Below, one piece after another: positions 1 to 11,558 of a stretch of DNA of 64,000 bases. The notes beneath the pieces were generated by a model that searched no databases, was not told the DNA's origin, and was given only the letters and a program-made list of their open reading frames with translations. This DNA comes from Oscarella lobularis (taxonomy: Eukaryota > Porifera > Homoscleromorpha > Homosclerophorida > Oscarellidae). A program made the translations under genes and the position numbers. How positions within the stretch are numbered: the stretch's first letter is position 1; each line of letters opens with the position of its first letter. The DNA is taken from NCBI RefSeq assembly GCF_947507565.1, contig NC_089175.1, forward strand, positions 186,001 through 250,000, written 5' to 3'.

Positions 1-980
1 GTGTAGATGAAAGGACCAAAGAAAGACACGATAGAAGGAACAAACATAGTAGCAGCAAAAAAGTCCTGAAACGAAACACTTTTGCTTATTTCAAAACCTC
101 TCTTGGAGTTGGCCATCAGATAAGCATTCAATGACGTAAACAGCAACAATGGAATCGAAACTAGAAATATCGCAGTCATCAGCCTTATTCCCTCTTGGTT
201 TCGAATCTGCCTATTGTCCCGTAGTTTCCTGCACACAAAAACGACTGTTGCAATGTAGAATGATGTCATTGCTATAGCTACGAAAAAATAAGAGGAATCT
301 GTGATCACTTGTCCCAAACGATGAGAGGGATATTCTCCAAATTGAAAGAAAGTTCCGCATTTTGCCAGACCTATTGAAATGTTGTGACTTTCGTGAAGAA
401 GTTGATTGTAAGTGTAAGAGTGTAGTTCTCCAGACGTAGACAGTGCGAACGAAATTAGCCACTCCACGACAAGAAGAATACCTAGACTTCTTTTTCCCGC
501 CGAAATTCTTCGGCCACAGCATCCAACAATTTGCATAAATCCTAGAAAGATTATTGTTACGTACAGCATCGCCCAGAGGAAGATCGCCGCATTTGCGATC
601 ACGCGCGACGTCCAGCATAGACGAGCCATCAGAAGTGACACATACGCACACCAGTTCTTTCGTCGTTTCATCACAGCAACGAGTAGAATTCTTCCCAGAG
701 ACAAGAGAATGTCCGACAAGGCTAAATTGATAACGAGAATAGAGTGAGGACTTCGATTAGAGCTACATCTCCAGACAATCACCGCAACATTGAAAAGGAT
801 AGCGAGACCTGAAATGAGCAGCAAACCCACCGCAACCCCAGGACGAGAAGCGATGATGTTGTAGAACAGAAACGAAAGCCGAAGTTCCATTTCAAAAGGC
901 GTCGGTTCCGTCCCACTACTATCGTTTAGTCGCATCTTGAAGATTTCACAGTAAGAAGGATCAGTGGAAGAAACTGACAT
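1..980 (-). CDS. Rhodopsin-like (class A) GPCR, copy A, 3' end beyond the window
   Basis: The frame stays open from an ATG at 980 down to base 1, so the C-terminus lies outside the window. It is a close paralogue of the complete GPCR at 1492-2643, offset by about 1.67 kb, and aligns with it from the start codon to the motif GPFIYT at the end of TM7. Seen directly are a TM1 with an LFN motif, a TM2 NLALSD motif, a cysteine-rich GCCGRR segment after TM3, and a TM7 ending in a PFIYT version of NPxxY. These are class A hallmarks. The ligand is unknown. There is no frameshift or stop, so it may well be functional. It forms a tandem pair, and the duplication also carried along a piece of the neighbouring AASDH gene. 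Confidence 0.8.
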   Translation of the reverse strand, partial: MSVSSTDPSYCEIFKMRLNDSSGTEPTPFEMELRLSFLFYNIIASRPGVAVGLLLISGLAILFNVAVIVWRCSSNRSPHSILVINLALSDILLSLGRILLVAVMKRRKNWCAYVSLLMARLCWTSRVIANAAIFLWAMLYVTIIFLGFMQIVGCCGRRISAGKRSLGILLVVEWLISFALSTSGELHSYTYNQLLHESHNISIGLAKCGTFFQFGEYPSHRLGQVITDSSYFFVAIAMTSFYIATVVFVCRKLRDNRQIRNQEGIRLMTAIFLVSIPLLLFTSLNAYLMANSKRGFEISKSVSFQDFFAATMFVPSIVSFFGPFIY

Positions 981-1130
981 CTCCGATCGCCTACGATCCT
1001 TACTCTTGAACGTAGCACTGCCGTAAACACTGGAGCATCCGCAAAGTGAGATTTGTGATTTGATCGTATACATCCGGCATTGTCTGCTTGCATGATGGTG
1101 CTATGTCTCTCGCCTCGGATTAATTTATCT

Positions 1131-1193
1131 CTTTGCAAATTCTAAGCAAGCACGTTATCGTCTCTGCATCCCATGAAGATTTCATCATGCACC
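1131..1193 (-). pseudogene. Degenerate copy of the AASDH 3' end
   Basis: About 60 bases here match the last codons of the AASDH gene at 2803-2868, with small indels that destroy the reading frame. It sits upstream of GPCR copy A exactly as the real AASDH end sits upstream of GPCR copy B, so it is a passenger of the tandem duplication. The rest of 981-1491 holds only duplicated GPCR 5' flank and no convincing gene. An open plus-strand frame at 1133-1495 has no recognisable domain. Confidence 0.7.
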
Positions 1194-1491
1194 TTGCTCA
1201 AAAGAGTGGAGGAGACCCAGTAGGAGAATTCTTCGCGTTACAACGACCTATTTTCGTCTTCCCCGCGGTCTTGTTCCGACTAGCTGCTATAGACAGGAAG
1301 AGTGGCCTCTTACGCGCTCCTGAAACGCGGTGCGTCGCGCTGGAGACCCGCTTTCGTTCATGCAAAGTCAAGATAGTGGCAAATTGCATTCACGAAGGCT
1401 TGGTAGCTCGAAATCGTGCAGTTTTACCAGAGCAAACAGAAGTTCAAGGCCCGGATATAGGTAACAAAGTGCAAAGCGTGAAGCGCTCAGT

Positions 1492-2643
1492 TTAGTTCCA
1501 ATCCAACGTTTCTGTGTCTGCAGTAGTATTCCAAGCTGACGTAGAAGATGTAGCGACCGGGTTTTGTAAAAGAGACCCCTCTTCTTCTAAAGCTGCAAAG
1601 CCATTGTCCTTTCTGCAGCACTTCCTACACAGAATTTTGAGCCGCCTTCTAAAGCTGCTGGTCGAAAAAGTGTAGATGAAAGGACCAAAGAAAGAAATGA
1701 TAGACGGAACAAACATAGTAGCAGCAAAAAAGTCCTGAAATGTAGAACTTTTGCTTATTTCAAGAGCTTTTTTGGAGTTGGCCATCAGATAAGCATTCGA
1801 TGACGTAAACAGCAACAGTGGAATTGTAACTAGAAATATTGCAGTCATCAGCCTTATTCCCTCCTGGTTTCGAATCTGCCTATTGTCCCGTAGTTTCCTG
1901 CACACAAAAACGACTGTTGCAATATATAATGATGCCATTGCTATCGCTGTGACAAAAAAAAAGGAATCTGAAATCACTTGGTACCAACGATGAGCGGGAT
2001 ATTCTCCGAATTCGAAGAAGGTACCGCATTTTGCCAAATTCATTGAAATGTTGTGACTTTCGTAAAAAAGTTGCTTGTAAGAGTAAGAGTGCAGTGCCCC
2101 ATACGTAGACAGTGCGAATGAAATAAGCCACTCTAGGACAAGAAGAATACTTAGACTTCTTTTTCCCGCAGATATTCTTCGACCACAGCAGCCAACAATT
2201 TGCATGAATCCTAAGACAATTATCATTACGTACAGCATCGTAGAGAGAGAGAGCGACGCTTTTGCGATCACGCGCGACGTCCAGCATAGACGAGCCGTAA
2301 AAATCGAGACGTACGCACACCACTTCTTTCGTCGCTTCATAACTGCAACAAGTAGAATTCTTCCCAGAGATAAGAGGGTGTCCGACAAAGCTAAATTGAT
2401 GACGAGAATGGAGTGAGGACTTCGATTAGAACTGCATCTCCATACAATCGCCACAACATTGAACAGGATAGCGAGACTTGAAATGAGCAGCAAACCCACC
2501 GCAACTGCCGGACGAGAAGCGATGACGTTGTAGAAAATAAACGTGAAACGACGTTCTATTTCAAAAGGCGACGGATCCGTCTCACTATCGTTTGCTTGCA
2601 CCTTGAAGCCGTCACAGTAAGAAGGCTCAGTGGAAGAAAACAT
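1492..2643 (-). CDS. Rhodopsin-like (class A) GPCR, copy B, complete and intronless
   Basis: A single-exon protein of 383 residues begins at an ATG ending at 2643. Seven hydrophobic segments are visible. They include TM1 (VGLLLISSLAILFN), TM2 with NLALSD, and TM7 with GPFIYTFS followed by a basic helix-8-like stretch FRRRLK. TM7 NPxxY is reduced to GPFIY, and the DRY position after TM3 is replaced by a cysteine-rich GCCGRR, so G-protein coupling may be altered. The C-terminal tail is rich in Ser and Thr. The class assignment rests on TM2 and TM7 motifs; the subfamily and ligand are not identifiable by eye. It is a tandem duplicate of the gene at 1-980. Confidence 0.85.
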   Translation of the reverse strand: MFSSTEPSYCDGFKVQANDSETDPSPFEIERRFTFIFYNVIASRPAVAVGLLLISSLAILFNVVAIVWRCSSNRSPHSILVINLALSDTLLSLGRILLVAVMKRRKKWCAYVSIFTARLCWTSRVIAKASLSLSTMLYVMIIVLGFMQIVGCCGRRISAGKRSLSILLVLEWLISFALSTYGALHSYSYKQLFYESHNISMNLAKCGTFFEFGEYPAHRWYQVISDSFFFVTAIAMASLYIATVVFVCRKLRDNRQIRNQEGIRLMTAIFLVTIPLLLFTSSNAYLMANSKKALEISKSSTFQDFFAATMFVPSIISFFGPFIYTFSTSSFRRRLKILCRKCCRKDNGFAALEEEGSLLQNPVATSSTSAWNTTADTETLDWN

Positions 2644-2796
2644 CTCCGATCTTCTATAATCCTTACTCTAACGCACCACTGCCGTAAACACCGACGCGTC
2701 CGGCCGCAAAGTGAGATCCATTGTCTATTTTTGTGTGAATACGCATCCGGCCCACAATACGTGCGCTTTTATACGCTCCGGATCTTTCAAGAGTTT

Positions 2797-5700
2797 CTAT
2801 TTCTTTGCTAATTCTAAGCAATACACGTTATCGTCTCTGCATCCAATGAAGATTTCGTTACCATGCACAACGGGTGACGAAAATACTTCTGATGGCATTT
2901 CTAAGCTGGCACACACTTCCCCGCTGTCCAAATCAGCCACATGCACAACTCCTCTGCTTTCACAAAAGCAAACAAAGCTAGAGTCAAAGAGACGAAATGC
3001 AAACGGTGTAGAATAGATCGGACTTTGAGGATGACAGCAAGACCACAACGGTGTCCCATTAGCAGCAGATAGGCAACGAAGCTGACAATCATGAGACCCA
3101 ATCAAAATGATTTCTGATTCTAGAGAGTTAAAAACGACGGAAGGCGACGAAAAAATCGGCCGTCCAGTAGAAAAGAACCAAAGCTAAAAAACGAATCCTT
3201 CCTTATCTATCAAAATATAATCCTACAGCTATTCTGTACCTGTTCGCCTTCGGAAGTAACACAGTAAACATTCCCATCCGTTGAACCAATGCACAACGAA
3301 CCGTTGCTCAATAACGACGGAGAAGAAAAAAACGGTCTCGGACTTGGGTAAACCCAGATCTTATGGTGGGAGTGCTAGAGAGAACACAAAGCGTGTGTTG
3401 ACGTCGTCGCGAAAGTCTAACTCCACGACTAACCAGGCAGACGCACATCAAATGCCCAGCCAGTGTGGCACCGTAAACACGACGTCGTGAGGAGTCCATA
3501 ACAGGAGAGGAAAAAAACGATCCGTTGCCTTTGATAGACGCCACCAATTCCTTGTCCTAAACGTCATCATGCCACATAAAACTTAAAAGACCACAGCTCG
3601 TGTCTGTACCTCTATACTAAGTCCAACGAGTCTGCGACTGTGAGAACCGATCCACACGTGTCCTGTCAACGGATCTACGCAGGGAGAGCTCTTCACCTCG
3701 CCACCGGTATCGAATTTCCATGCAATAGATCCAGACTCGACGTCCAACACGTAAACAAAACCATCGTAGCATCCTATAAAATACTTAAAATTTTCCAATA
3801 ATACTAATATTTTAAAAACCAACCAACAACAAGAAATTTTCCACAACGAGATAAAACTGCTGAAGATTCGATTCTATCACCAAGCAAAGCTTTCCATAAT
3901 AGAGTGCCACTATCAGCAGCCACGGAAACAAACGAATGCGAATGAGATCCAATATAAACAACGTTCCTATAGTTCACGCAGAGTCAAAACTCGATACCTA
4001 GAGTATCTATTATTAATTAATCTTACATATCTCCTAAGGTTAGCAAAGGCGAGGCATCGACGCACTTTCCAGTGTCAATTTTCCACGTCACAGACATCTG
4101 AAAGGAACCCCTCTGGCTCACCTTTCTTCCTTCTGCCCTTGAAAGCAAAAAGAATATTCGCTGTCACACCAAACACATAGGTAATACTTGAATATTTTGT
4201 CTGATTGATTTCCCCGACCGATTGAGGCGACTTTTCCTGCTAAAGAGACGGCGGTTCGACGTCGTTTCGCTGATGGAACCGAGTCCGTTTCTGGAGCAAT
4301 TTCGTCTGGCGTCCTTTGAAAAATCGATGACTCGAGATTGATATAGGAAAGGTGAAGGATTCGATCCAACAGATCGTCAAGCGATTTCTTTTGAAAAAAA
4401 GGCAATGACGCGACAATGATCTCTGCCAGATTAAGAGCGGCAAGCGACGTTCCACCCGCCTCAATAAATGACCTCTGTTTCAGCTGAGAAACATTCAATT
4501 GAGTAGACGGGAGAAAACCCTAAGGAAGAGCACCTTAGCGCAGAAAAACGACAAGGCATCCGTTCTCAACTTACTCTCCACAAATTCCAAAGCTTTTCAC
4601 GCAAATCTGATTCCGCTATTTCATCCAAAACTTCATCGTTACAATTTAGATTCAGTTTCTTTAACGATTCGGTATCTACCTTGCCTACAAAGCAAATAGT
4701 GGTCATAAAAAAACCATTCTTTCCCTTGTTCTTCTCACCATGATGAGTAAGGGGTAATTCATCCAGACGAACGATTTTGGATACGTGAGCAAACGATGGC
4801 AAGACGTCCTGCACTCTTTTCCGCAATGAACTTTCTGTCATCACTTTTCCAGACGTTTTCAATGTAACAAACAAAACCAATTGGTTTCTTTCATTTTCGA
4901 AAATAAACTTGCAAGAAGATATGCCCGGAACTTCCATAACAGCCTTAGAAAAACGTGTACACGAGCCTATATGCGTCCTGTTCTCATCTCCCTACCATGT
5001 CCAAGGAAATGAGGTTGACTCGCCTTCCGTTGAGCTTGATTTGGCTGTCCTTTCGTCCGATATAATAGATTGAACCGCTCTCCGCCACGCGTACAACATC
5101 TCCTGACGAACGCATAATCCCATTTGTCACCGCAGTCTCGTCATTAAGAAGACAGCATCGCTTTCCGCCACCTGAATATAGAAAAAAAATAGACTCACTA
5201 AATTATAATGCTATGTGTACCAATCCATAGCTCTCCTATCGTTGATTTTTCTGCCGAATAATTCTCCTTTTGTCTAACTTCAAACGTGGTGTCACTCAGG
5301 GGTTTTCCTAGCGGTACCAACGTCTCGTCTGATAGCTCCGTAATTTCGTGACAGCTTGCCCAACAGGACACTTCTGTGATGCCATACAGGTTGAATATTC
5401 GAGTTTGATTCTACAGACAATATATTGGGGAGCCTTGGACCATTATTATCCTCTCTTACTTTCTTATGTTTCCATTTCGAAATTGTCGCTGTAGATGGAC
5501 ATTGCTCTCCGCCAAAGGCAAGAATGCGAAGCTTTGACGTTTTCCCAAGTATCTAGAAACCAAATCAGGACTAATCAAGCGACGCTAAAGAACAATCCTA
5601 CTGCGCTAGATATGACGTCATCGCGAAAACCATAAAATAGTGCAGGAGTCGGCTGCAGCCAAAAAATAAATAATTTAAAAATCTCTACGTCCAATTATGT

Positions 5701-6751
5701 ATGCTCCCACCTGCATAACAGTTACGTTGTGCTTTATCAGAATATCCAAAAGAACGTTGGGCTGCCGTTTTACGACGTCACTTACAATCAATAGACAAGC
5801 GCCACTAGACAACGCACAAAACATCTAATCAAGAAGAGATTGAGCCTAATCTTCTTCTGATCTCCTATCTGGACCCACCTCTACAACAGATGGATCGAAT
5901 GTATAAGGAGAACACAACAGAACGACGTCATCGACGCCTAATTGAAAAATTCTCCTAAAAGTCGAGTTAGAGAGTTGCACTGTACTTTTTCTGTTCATAC
6001 ATCAAGTCTACTATGTTGGGTACTATGCACTCGTGAGGTACTTTGACCAATTTTGGCTCTCCCGTGCTTCCTGACGTCGACATGACGTAAGCAAGGTCGA
6101 CGTCTGACGCACAAATCAAACGCTGGGACTGATGAACGTTGATGCGAACAAGGACAATGCCAGGTGGCAATTTCTCTGACATAACTCTCTCGACATTATC
6201 AAACAGATCACAAAACTCCTAATTTTAAATATTTAATTATGTTTTTCGAGGTCTGTACTTGCCTCTAGTAAAGCTTTTGCTACGAGGCATCTCTTGATGG
6301 TTATCTTTGCGAACGATTGCGTTCTCCGTCGAGGCGGCTGAGTTCTGTCAACCGGAAAGTAAGCGGCTCCCGTTTTGATTACCCTGCGTGCAGTAAAGCA
6401 TTGCTTGAATCGCTTTTAGGGGAGAATCTTACGCCAAAATGGCGACCGGAAGTAGATGGTTTGGAAGTAAATACAGCCCAATGACCTAGTTTCGTGACGT
6501 CCTTAGCATAGGAATCGCAGGTAAAGATCACTAGTTACCTCGTTCGAAGCAACTGGACACCCGAGAGCTTCGCTCGTTCGATTTACAAGGACATCTAGAG
6601 ACTCGTAGGTGAGCGAGACTCGATTATCGTCGGAATTGTCGAAACGAATAGCTTCACGTGCACAGAACTCTCCAAATCGACTCTTGAAGAGACTGTAGAG
6701 ATTCGCCATATGGAAGCCAGGCCCGGAATAAATAGAACACGTGTCCATCAA
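2797..6751 (-). CDS. AASDH: AASDH-type adenylating enzyme (acyl-CoA synthetase family member 4) with carrier and beta-propeller domains
   Basis: This is a multi-exon gene with the three-part AASDH layout. The N-terminal adenylation domain has an A3 motif STSGSTGEPK near 6080, an A8-like motif GRKDSQIKLNGRR near 5030 and an A10-like LPLTHHGEKN near 4740. A carrier domain around 4200-4490 carries the phosphopantetheine serine in EAGGTSLAAL. The C-terminal PQQ/WD-like beta-propeller, with repeats such as FIGCYDGFVYVLD and FIGCRDDNVYCLE, ends at a stop at 2797. Family members activate a carboxylic or amino acid as an adenylate and load it on the carrier domain; the physiological substrate is disputed. 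The start codon (ATG at 6749-6751 or three bases downstream) opens an exon with a typical adenylation-domain N-terminus. Introns are 50-90 bp. Exon edges were not all resolved. Confidence 0.85.
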
Positions 6752-6795
6752 ATAAAAATTAATTCTAGAACAATTGCACTAATTAGTAATTTTAG

Positions 6796-9700
6796 CTAAC
6801 TGCTGTCTGAATCGCTGCTATCGTCTTCTGACGTCACAGTTCCTTTTCCGGTCAGCGCCGTCGTTGAATTGCTGATGCTGAATTTTTCGCGATGGCCTTC
6901 ATCTCCCTCGCTCTCACTCGAGCTGCTGTTACTGCTGCTACTACTGCTACTACTGCTACTCGCGCCGTTCACTGAAAGCGACGACAGCTCTTCGTCTTCT
7001 TTAGCAACGACTTGAGCAACTGTGCTTGGACCCACAGCTGCAGGTTTCACTTCAGGTAATGCTACAGGTGCAGCAGGAACAGCAGAAGCAGGAGAGACAA
7101 CAGTAGTCGCTTGCTTCACATTCTTGGAGGCAGCAGACGCGGATTTTCCCTGCATCACTCCCCATAGTAATTTTACCTAAAGTATTCTCATTGCTCTACC
7201 TTAGCTGGTCTTCCAATTTTCGTTCTGCCCACCGCCTCTTCCGCCAAGAAAATTCTCTCTAAATCCACGCAATTTCTCAAGACATACAGTAAGGTATTCC
7301 CCCTACTCCACGTACCAAATTCTTCAGCCGTTCGTCTTCCGTGCAAATTAACCCACACTTTACGACTGCTATCGTAGCGAACGCACGGATCCTTTTCGTA
7401 GTGAAGCCGATCCAAAGCCCCACTAACAATCGAATAAATCTAAAATAAAATATCCCCATGTCTTCATCATTCTCGTCGTCCTATCGCACCTGCTGGTCAG
7501 TACACGTAGGCGAAACAAATTGGGACTCTTTCAAAAGAACGCAAACCTATGTACGCATATAATAGACTACTACAAGTGTCGACTCTTTTTTTTCTTTGCT
7601 ACGTACTTTCGCTCGAGTGCCTTCTCCGTTGGGCAATCGAGCAATTGCATCGCGAACTGGGGGAAACACGAATCTACTACGAGGCCTTATACATAAAACG
7701 AGCCTACTATACTCACCCAATGACAAAATATTTACAACTGGCGGACGATCGCTTATCAACATCGGATGCTCGCGAACCTTAGTCGTCGTCGCACCCTATA
7801 GAATAATAATAATAATAATAATAATAATACAATATTTTTATTGGCGAATTTGTCAAACCTTGATTGGACCCACGACAAAACGGTGACCATGCATCATATA
7901 AGTAAACGACTTGTGTGGATTTTCGAAGCGAGCGCGTTCCTGGCGAATGCCTATTTAGCAACGCACTTCGATCGCACGCCGTCTAAAACTAACCTGGGCA
8001 TGAAACAATCGTTTTTCTTCATCAGACAGAGGTCGAACGACGTAGTCCGTTCCCCTAGACACGAAAAAAATTAAGAATGATAAGGAAAGTGTCACCGGTT
8101 CCGTTTCTTTCTTTACAGAGGAGAAGCGTGCTGTAAAGATGGTTCTGTAGCCAATGGTGACGGCGCTATTGCCGCTGCTTCTGCCGTTACGGCTGCTACT
8201 GCCTTTGGCACGTACGGTTTCTTCTTCGCTTTCGTCTTTTTGACAATTTTCGCCTTCGATCCTTTGATTCCTTTCGATTTGGAAACGGCGGCGCCCTTTG
8301 AGCGCTGCCCTGGTGACGGCTTCGGACTCGCGCCGGCATAAACTATCCAAATCGTTTTATAGAAAGCGGAGAATAGGCGCGTGACGATAACCGTAAGGTC
8401 TGCGCCGTTTTGGCAGCTCAGCTCGACTTATGATGCCCTCTATTGTCACGCTGCTTGTATCTAACTCCGGATCCAACTGGCACGGGGAAAATTACATCGC
8501 TCCTTAATTAATTTGCATTTTCCTACGTCAAAATGTCTTCTACGTCTGTGATGATTTCGAAGCATTTTTAAATAATCGGCGTCGGTTAGCTCAGCACTCA
8601 ACGGCTGCTCTGGAGCATCGAGAATATCCAGAACATCAGAAATCCCGTCTGCACGCCATAAGATATATATTTACCTTACACTATTATGACTTCTTACGAG
8701 TTTGCTGTTGCAATGCAACCGGTATTTCTTCGTCAGACGACACGGGATCAACCTGAGAAAAAGGTACTGTATTAATTAATTAATTCATAGACTATGTCTT
8801 ACGCCAGCCTCTTTGTGACAATGATAAAGAATTCTGCTCAGAAAAGAAATGAGTCAGAAAACCGTGAACCCCTTTTCTTCTCCGCGAATCTCACTTCTTG
8901 TATTTAGCATCTGCCTCGTACGTAAAAGAAGCCCCGTTCTTCTGACTCCGCCGCCGTCTATGAAGTCAAATATTTTTATTTTAATTAAATCGACAAGGAG
9001 GATATTGATGACTTTCGCTTTCTTTTGACGGTTTTCCCTGGCGCAACCTTGCTTGCTTCGACAAGAAATTTCTAGAATCGTTTCACCATTAAAATTTTGT
9101 CGCTTTCATTAATTAATTAATTAATTTACCTGTCGATTCACCACAAGTTCATTTAGCAATTTATAATAATAGTTTCTTTGGAAAAACTGTTTATTAGGCG
9201 ACGTCAATTAATTAAAAGTGATAGGGGAAATATTGTGGAATGTGCTACTTGGTGTTGTTCAAATTTTGCCTTCTCTTCAAGTTGTTTCAGTTGTCGCACT
9301 GTGGGATCGTAGTCGCCCTCTGCACGAAACTTTTTTTTGGAAAATTTTGTCTATAGGAATGGACTTACTGCTCAAATTCGTCACAAATTGATCGACAGGA
9401 TTGCCAAAGTGAAAGTTTGCGTCGCCAAAGACCTCGCTAAAACACGAATTCGACCCCAGAAAAACGACATTTATGTGTACCTGATATTTTTGTCGGCGAG
9501 AATAGGATCGTTCGTATCCGATGACAATTTCGGTAGAAATTGCTATGCAGCAAGCGCGGGGCTTACGCTAGATGCAAGCTATCGCTGTTTTCTTACTCTC
9601 AGATAATGCCTCTCCTGTAAAGACAGCTTCTTGGACCACGTTTCGTACGATAGCATCTCCTTCAGAGCGTCAGGCTGTGTCGAAGAGGGCCCCTACGATT

Positions 9701-9801
9701 CTCTGCCTACGATTCGTTCGCTGCGGTCTCACTTCTTCGACTACGATCGATGGAAGGTCGATTTCTTCGTCTTTGTGCGGAAGAACGAGCCGCACCGACA
9801 T
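6796..9801 (-). CDS. NFRKB: NFRKB, INO80 chromatin-remodelling complex subunit
   Basis: Several blocks match the known NFRKB order. Near the N-terminus are LSYETWSKKL and then QFLPKLSS across an intron, followed by NFHFGNP near 9400, which together cover the region that binds the deubiquitinase UCH37. Further on, TDYVVRPLSDEEKR lies near 8030, the winged-helix block RDAIARLPNGEGTRA near 7640, and DRLHYEKDPCVRYD near 7400. The C-terminus is a short Ser/Ala-rich low-complexity tail. The protein is much shorter than the ~1,300-residue vertebrate form because the long Ala/Thr/Val-rich tail is nearly absent. The proposed ATG is at 9799-9801; a ~40 bp intron with a GTGAGA donor restores frame to the next block. 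The role is nuclear, in INO80-linked chromatin remodelling and DNA repair. Confidence 0.82.
7801..7830. repeat. (AAT)n microsatellite in an NFRKB intron
   Basis: About nine perfect AAT units lie in an intron of NFRKB. This is a simple length-variable repeat with no coding role. Confidence 0.9.
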
Positions 9802-10009
9802 GGCGGCGGAAAGAAGCTCTAGCTCTAGAGCACGTTAGCGTAATCGTCATATTTGTCGATACCTCGCACGTACTCCGATAATCTACACAAAGCGTAAGAC
9901 GAAACCGTGAAGAAGAAGAAGAAAGGCGTTCACGAGGCATTCTTCGCCATCTTGAGCCATGATCATACGTCACACGCTTACATCATTTCATTGCCAAAAA
10001 TAAACTGCT

Positions 10010-10125
10010 GACCAATCAATAGTCAAACCGGTATTCAACCGGTTTACGAATTCGCGCCTATTGGACGGTGGAACCAATCAGAGCGCTAGGTGACCCCAAC
10101 GTGACCCCAACCGACCAATGAGAGC
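10010..10125 (+). promoter_or_regulatory. CCAAT-box cluster
   Basis: Four CCAAT or inverted ATTGG boxes occur within about 115 bases, two of them inside a direct repeat of the form ACCAAT(C/G)AGAGCGCT. The pattern is typical of NF-Y-bound promoters. It lies directly upstream, on the plus strand, of the GC-rich block at 10150-10815 and about 200 bases upstream of the NFRKB start. It may therefore drive NFRKB, an unannotated plus-strand transcript, or both. Confidence 0.5.
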
Positions 10126-10149
10126 GCTGGGTGGGGCTACACGATTCAA

Positions 10150-10815
10150 AAGCGAAGAGCACACCGATTTTCCCTCAGTTGCGGCTGAGGGTGGATGCGG
10201 CGTGGTTCGCTACGTCTCGTTCTTGAACGGACCGGCTCGGGGGAAGGCAAAAGGCAAGTCTGGGTGTCGGATCAACGTGGCCCACGGATAATCCGTGCCG
10301 GAGCCCGTAGGCAGGGCGAAGGGGGGCTTCCGCCTCGGTACGCGCACTGGGCAGAACGATCGCTTAGGTCTTATTGTTGCTAACAAGCACGAACCGCGCT
10401 AGGCTCGAGCGGTTACGGCTTGGAGGGGGTGTTCAAAAACGGTCTGGTTGCCGGCACTTTTCTCACCCGATAGCACGATTAGACCGAGGATGATCCGGCT
10501 CAGGTGAAGGCATTTCGGGCATTGCACTGTCTTTCTTGTCGGCCTCTACAAACAGTGGTCGGCCGTTCTCCATCTCACAAGCCCCGGTTCTTCTCAGGAA
10601 GACATACCGAAGGGTTTGGTACCACCGCACCGGGAGACTCGGTATATGGGGCCGACTCTCATCCAGGTGGGTACTGATTGGGATGGCCGATGACGCGCAA
10701 CTCGCCCACACTTTTTGGAAGGGAGTCATCGCTTTGCGAAGACTTCCCTGGGCTACGACGCGTCCGAACCTCCCCGCGGTGTAGCCTGGGTAACGCGAAT
10801 ACGGACGCAACCAAA
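10150..10815. other. GC-rich block of unknown nature
   Basis: This ~650 bp stretch is markedly richer in G and C than its flanks. It has open frames on both strands (plus 10195-10383 and 10536-10784; minus 10463-10810) and several strong local hairpins, such as CCTCAG-loop-CTGAGG near 10177. Neither translation shows a recognisable domain, and open frames on both strands are expected by chance in GC-rich DNA. A structured non-coding RNA, a diverged mobile element or foreign DNA are all possible. I cannot choose between them by eye. Confidence 0.4.
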
Positions 10816-11074
10816 AGGTACGTATACGGATTAATTGACAGTGACTAATAGGATTTTTTTAGGTCGCGCAGTGAAGGAAAACGACGATGAAGACAGAAGG
10901 AGGGAAGAAAAGACACGTAGAATAATATTATTTTTATTCGATTATTGGATTTTTTTAGTGAGGGTAAATCGCTGTGTGTTGAAATAAAAAAATGTGCACA
11001 GTCTAACCTTGTGTCCGTCGCGTATTCGTCCATACAACTCATCTCGGACTTTCATCGCTTGCCTCTACCTTCCC

Positions 11075-11362
11075 ATGTCGGAAAAACGCCAATTGGATCG
11101 CAAGCTAAGCGAGAATTTAGTCCGTAGCGCTTTTCACGCGATTCGCCAAAGAAATGCGCTCAGAACCGAAATCGCGAGGCCTATAATTTCCTTTTCTGAC
11201 CTAAAGATGCTTGCACAAGTAACAGGGCTCGGTGAGGAAGACGAAATAGCGAAGCCAAGAAATGCAGTGAATGCACGTCTCGGATGGAGTTTCTCAGACC
11301 TGCTGAGACGATCCTTGGAGATCAAAGAAAAAAATTTAGCTCACAGTGTGGGGAGTTTCTAA
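11075..11362 (+). CDS. Small hypothetical protein (95 residues)
   Basis: An ATG at 11075 begins a 95-residue frame starting MSEKRQLDRKLSENL. It is rich in Arg, Lys and Leu, predicted helical, and has no signal peptide or membrane segment. I do not recognise a family. It may be the last exon of a longer plus-strand gene, since pyrimidine-rich AG sites occur upstream around 10850-10960. It converges on the integrin gene, whose stop lies 197 bases downstream. Codon content is not clearly distinct from non-coding DNA, so it could be spurious. Confidence 0.35.
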   Translation: MSEKRQLDRKLSENLVRSAFHAIRQRNALRTEIARPIISFSDLKMLAQVTGLGEEDEIAKPRNAVNARLGWSFSDLLRRSLEIKEKNLAHSVGSF

Positions 11363-11558
11363 GGAAAAAGCACGGCGGCGCCTGGGCTGATCGGAATACC
11401 GTGCGCTAAAAAAAGTGACTGTATTGCATTTATAGCGAAGATCTGTTTTGTGACAAATAACTTTTCAAAACATCTGAAGTCGATTTTCTTCACATCCTGA
11501 AGCGCTGTATAAGACAACGCACGGCTAGTTTTACATCTGTACTAAAAAGATAGACTGT

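Noticed and set aside
1133-1495. Plus-strand frame of 120 residues between the GPCR copies
   Set aside because: Part of it overlaps the degenerate AASDH copy on the other strand, it has no domain, and the equivalent sequence in the parental copy is not open.
10150-10815. Telomerase RNA, RNase P/MRP RNA, SRP RNA or U3 as identity of the GC-rich block
   Set aside because: No telomere template (CTAACC-type) or recognisable core motifs of these RNAs were seen on either strand, so no name is assigned.
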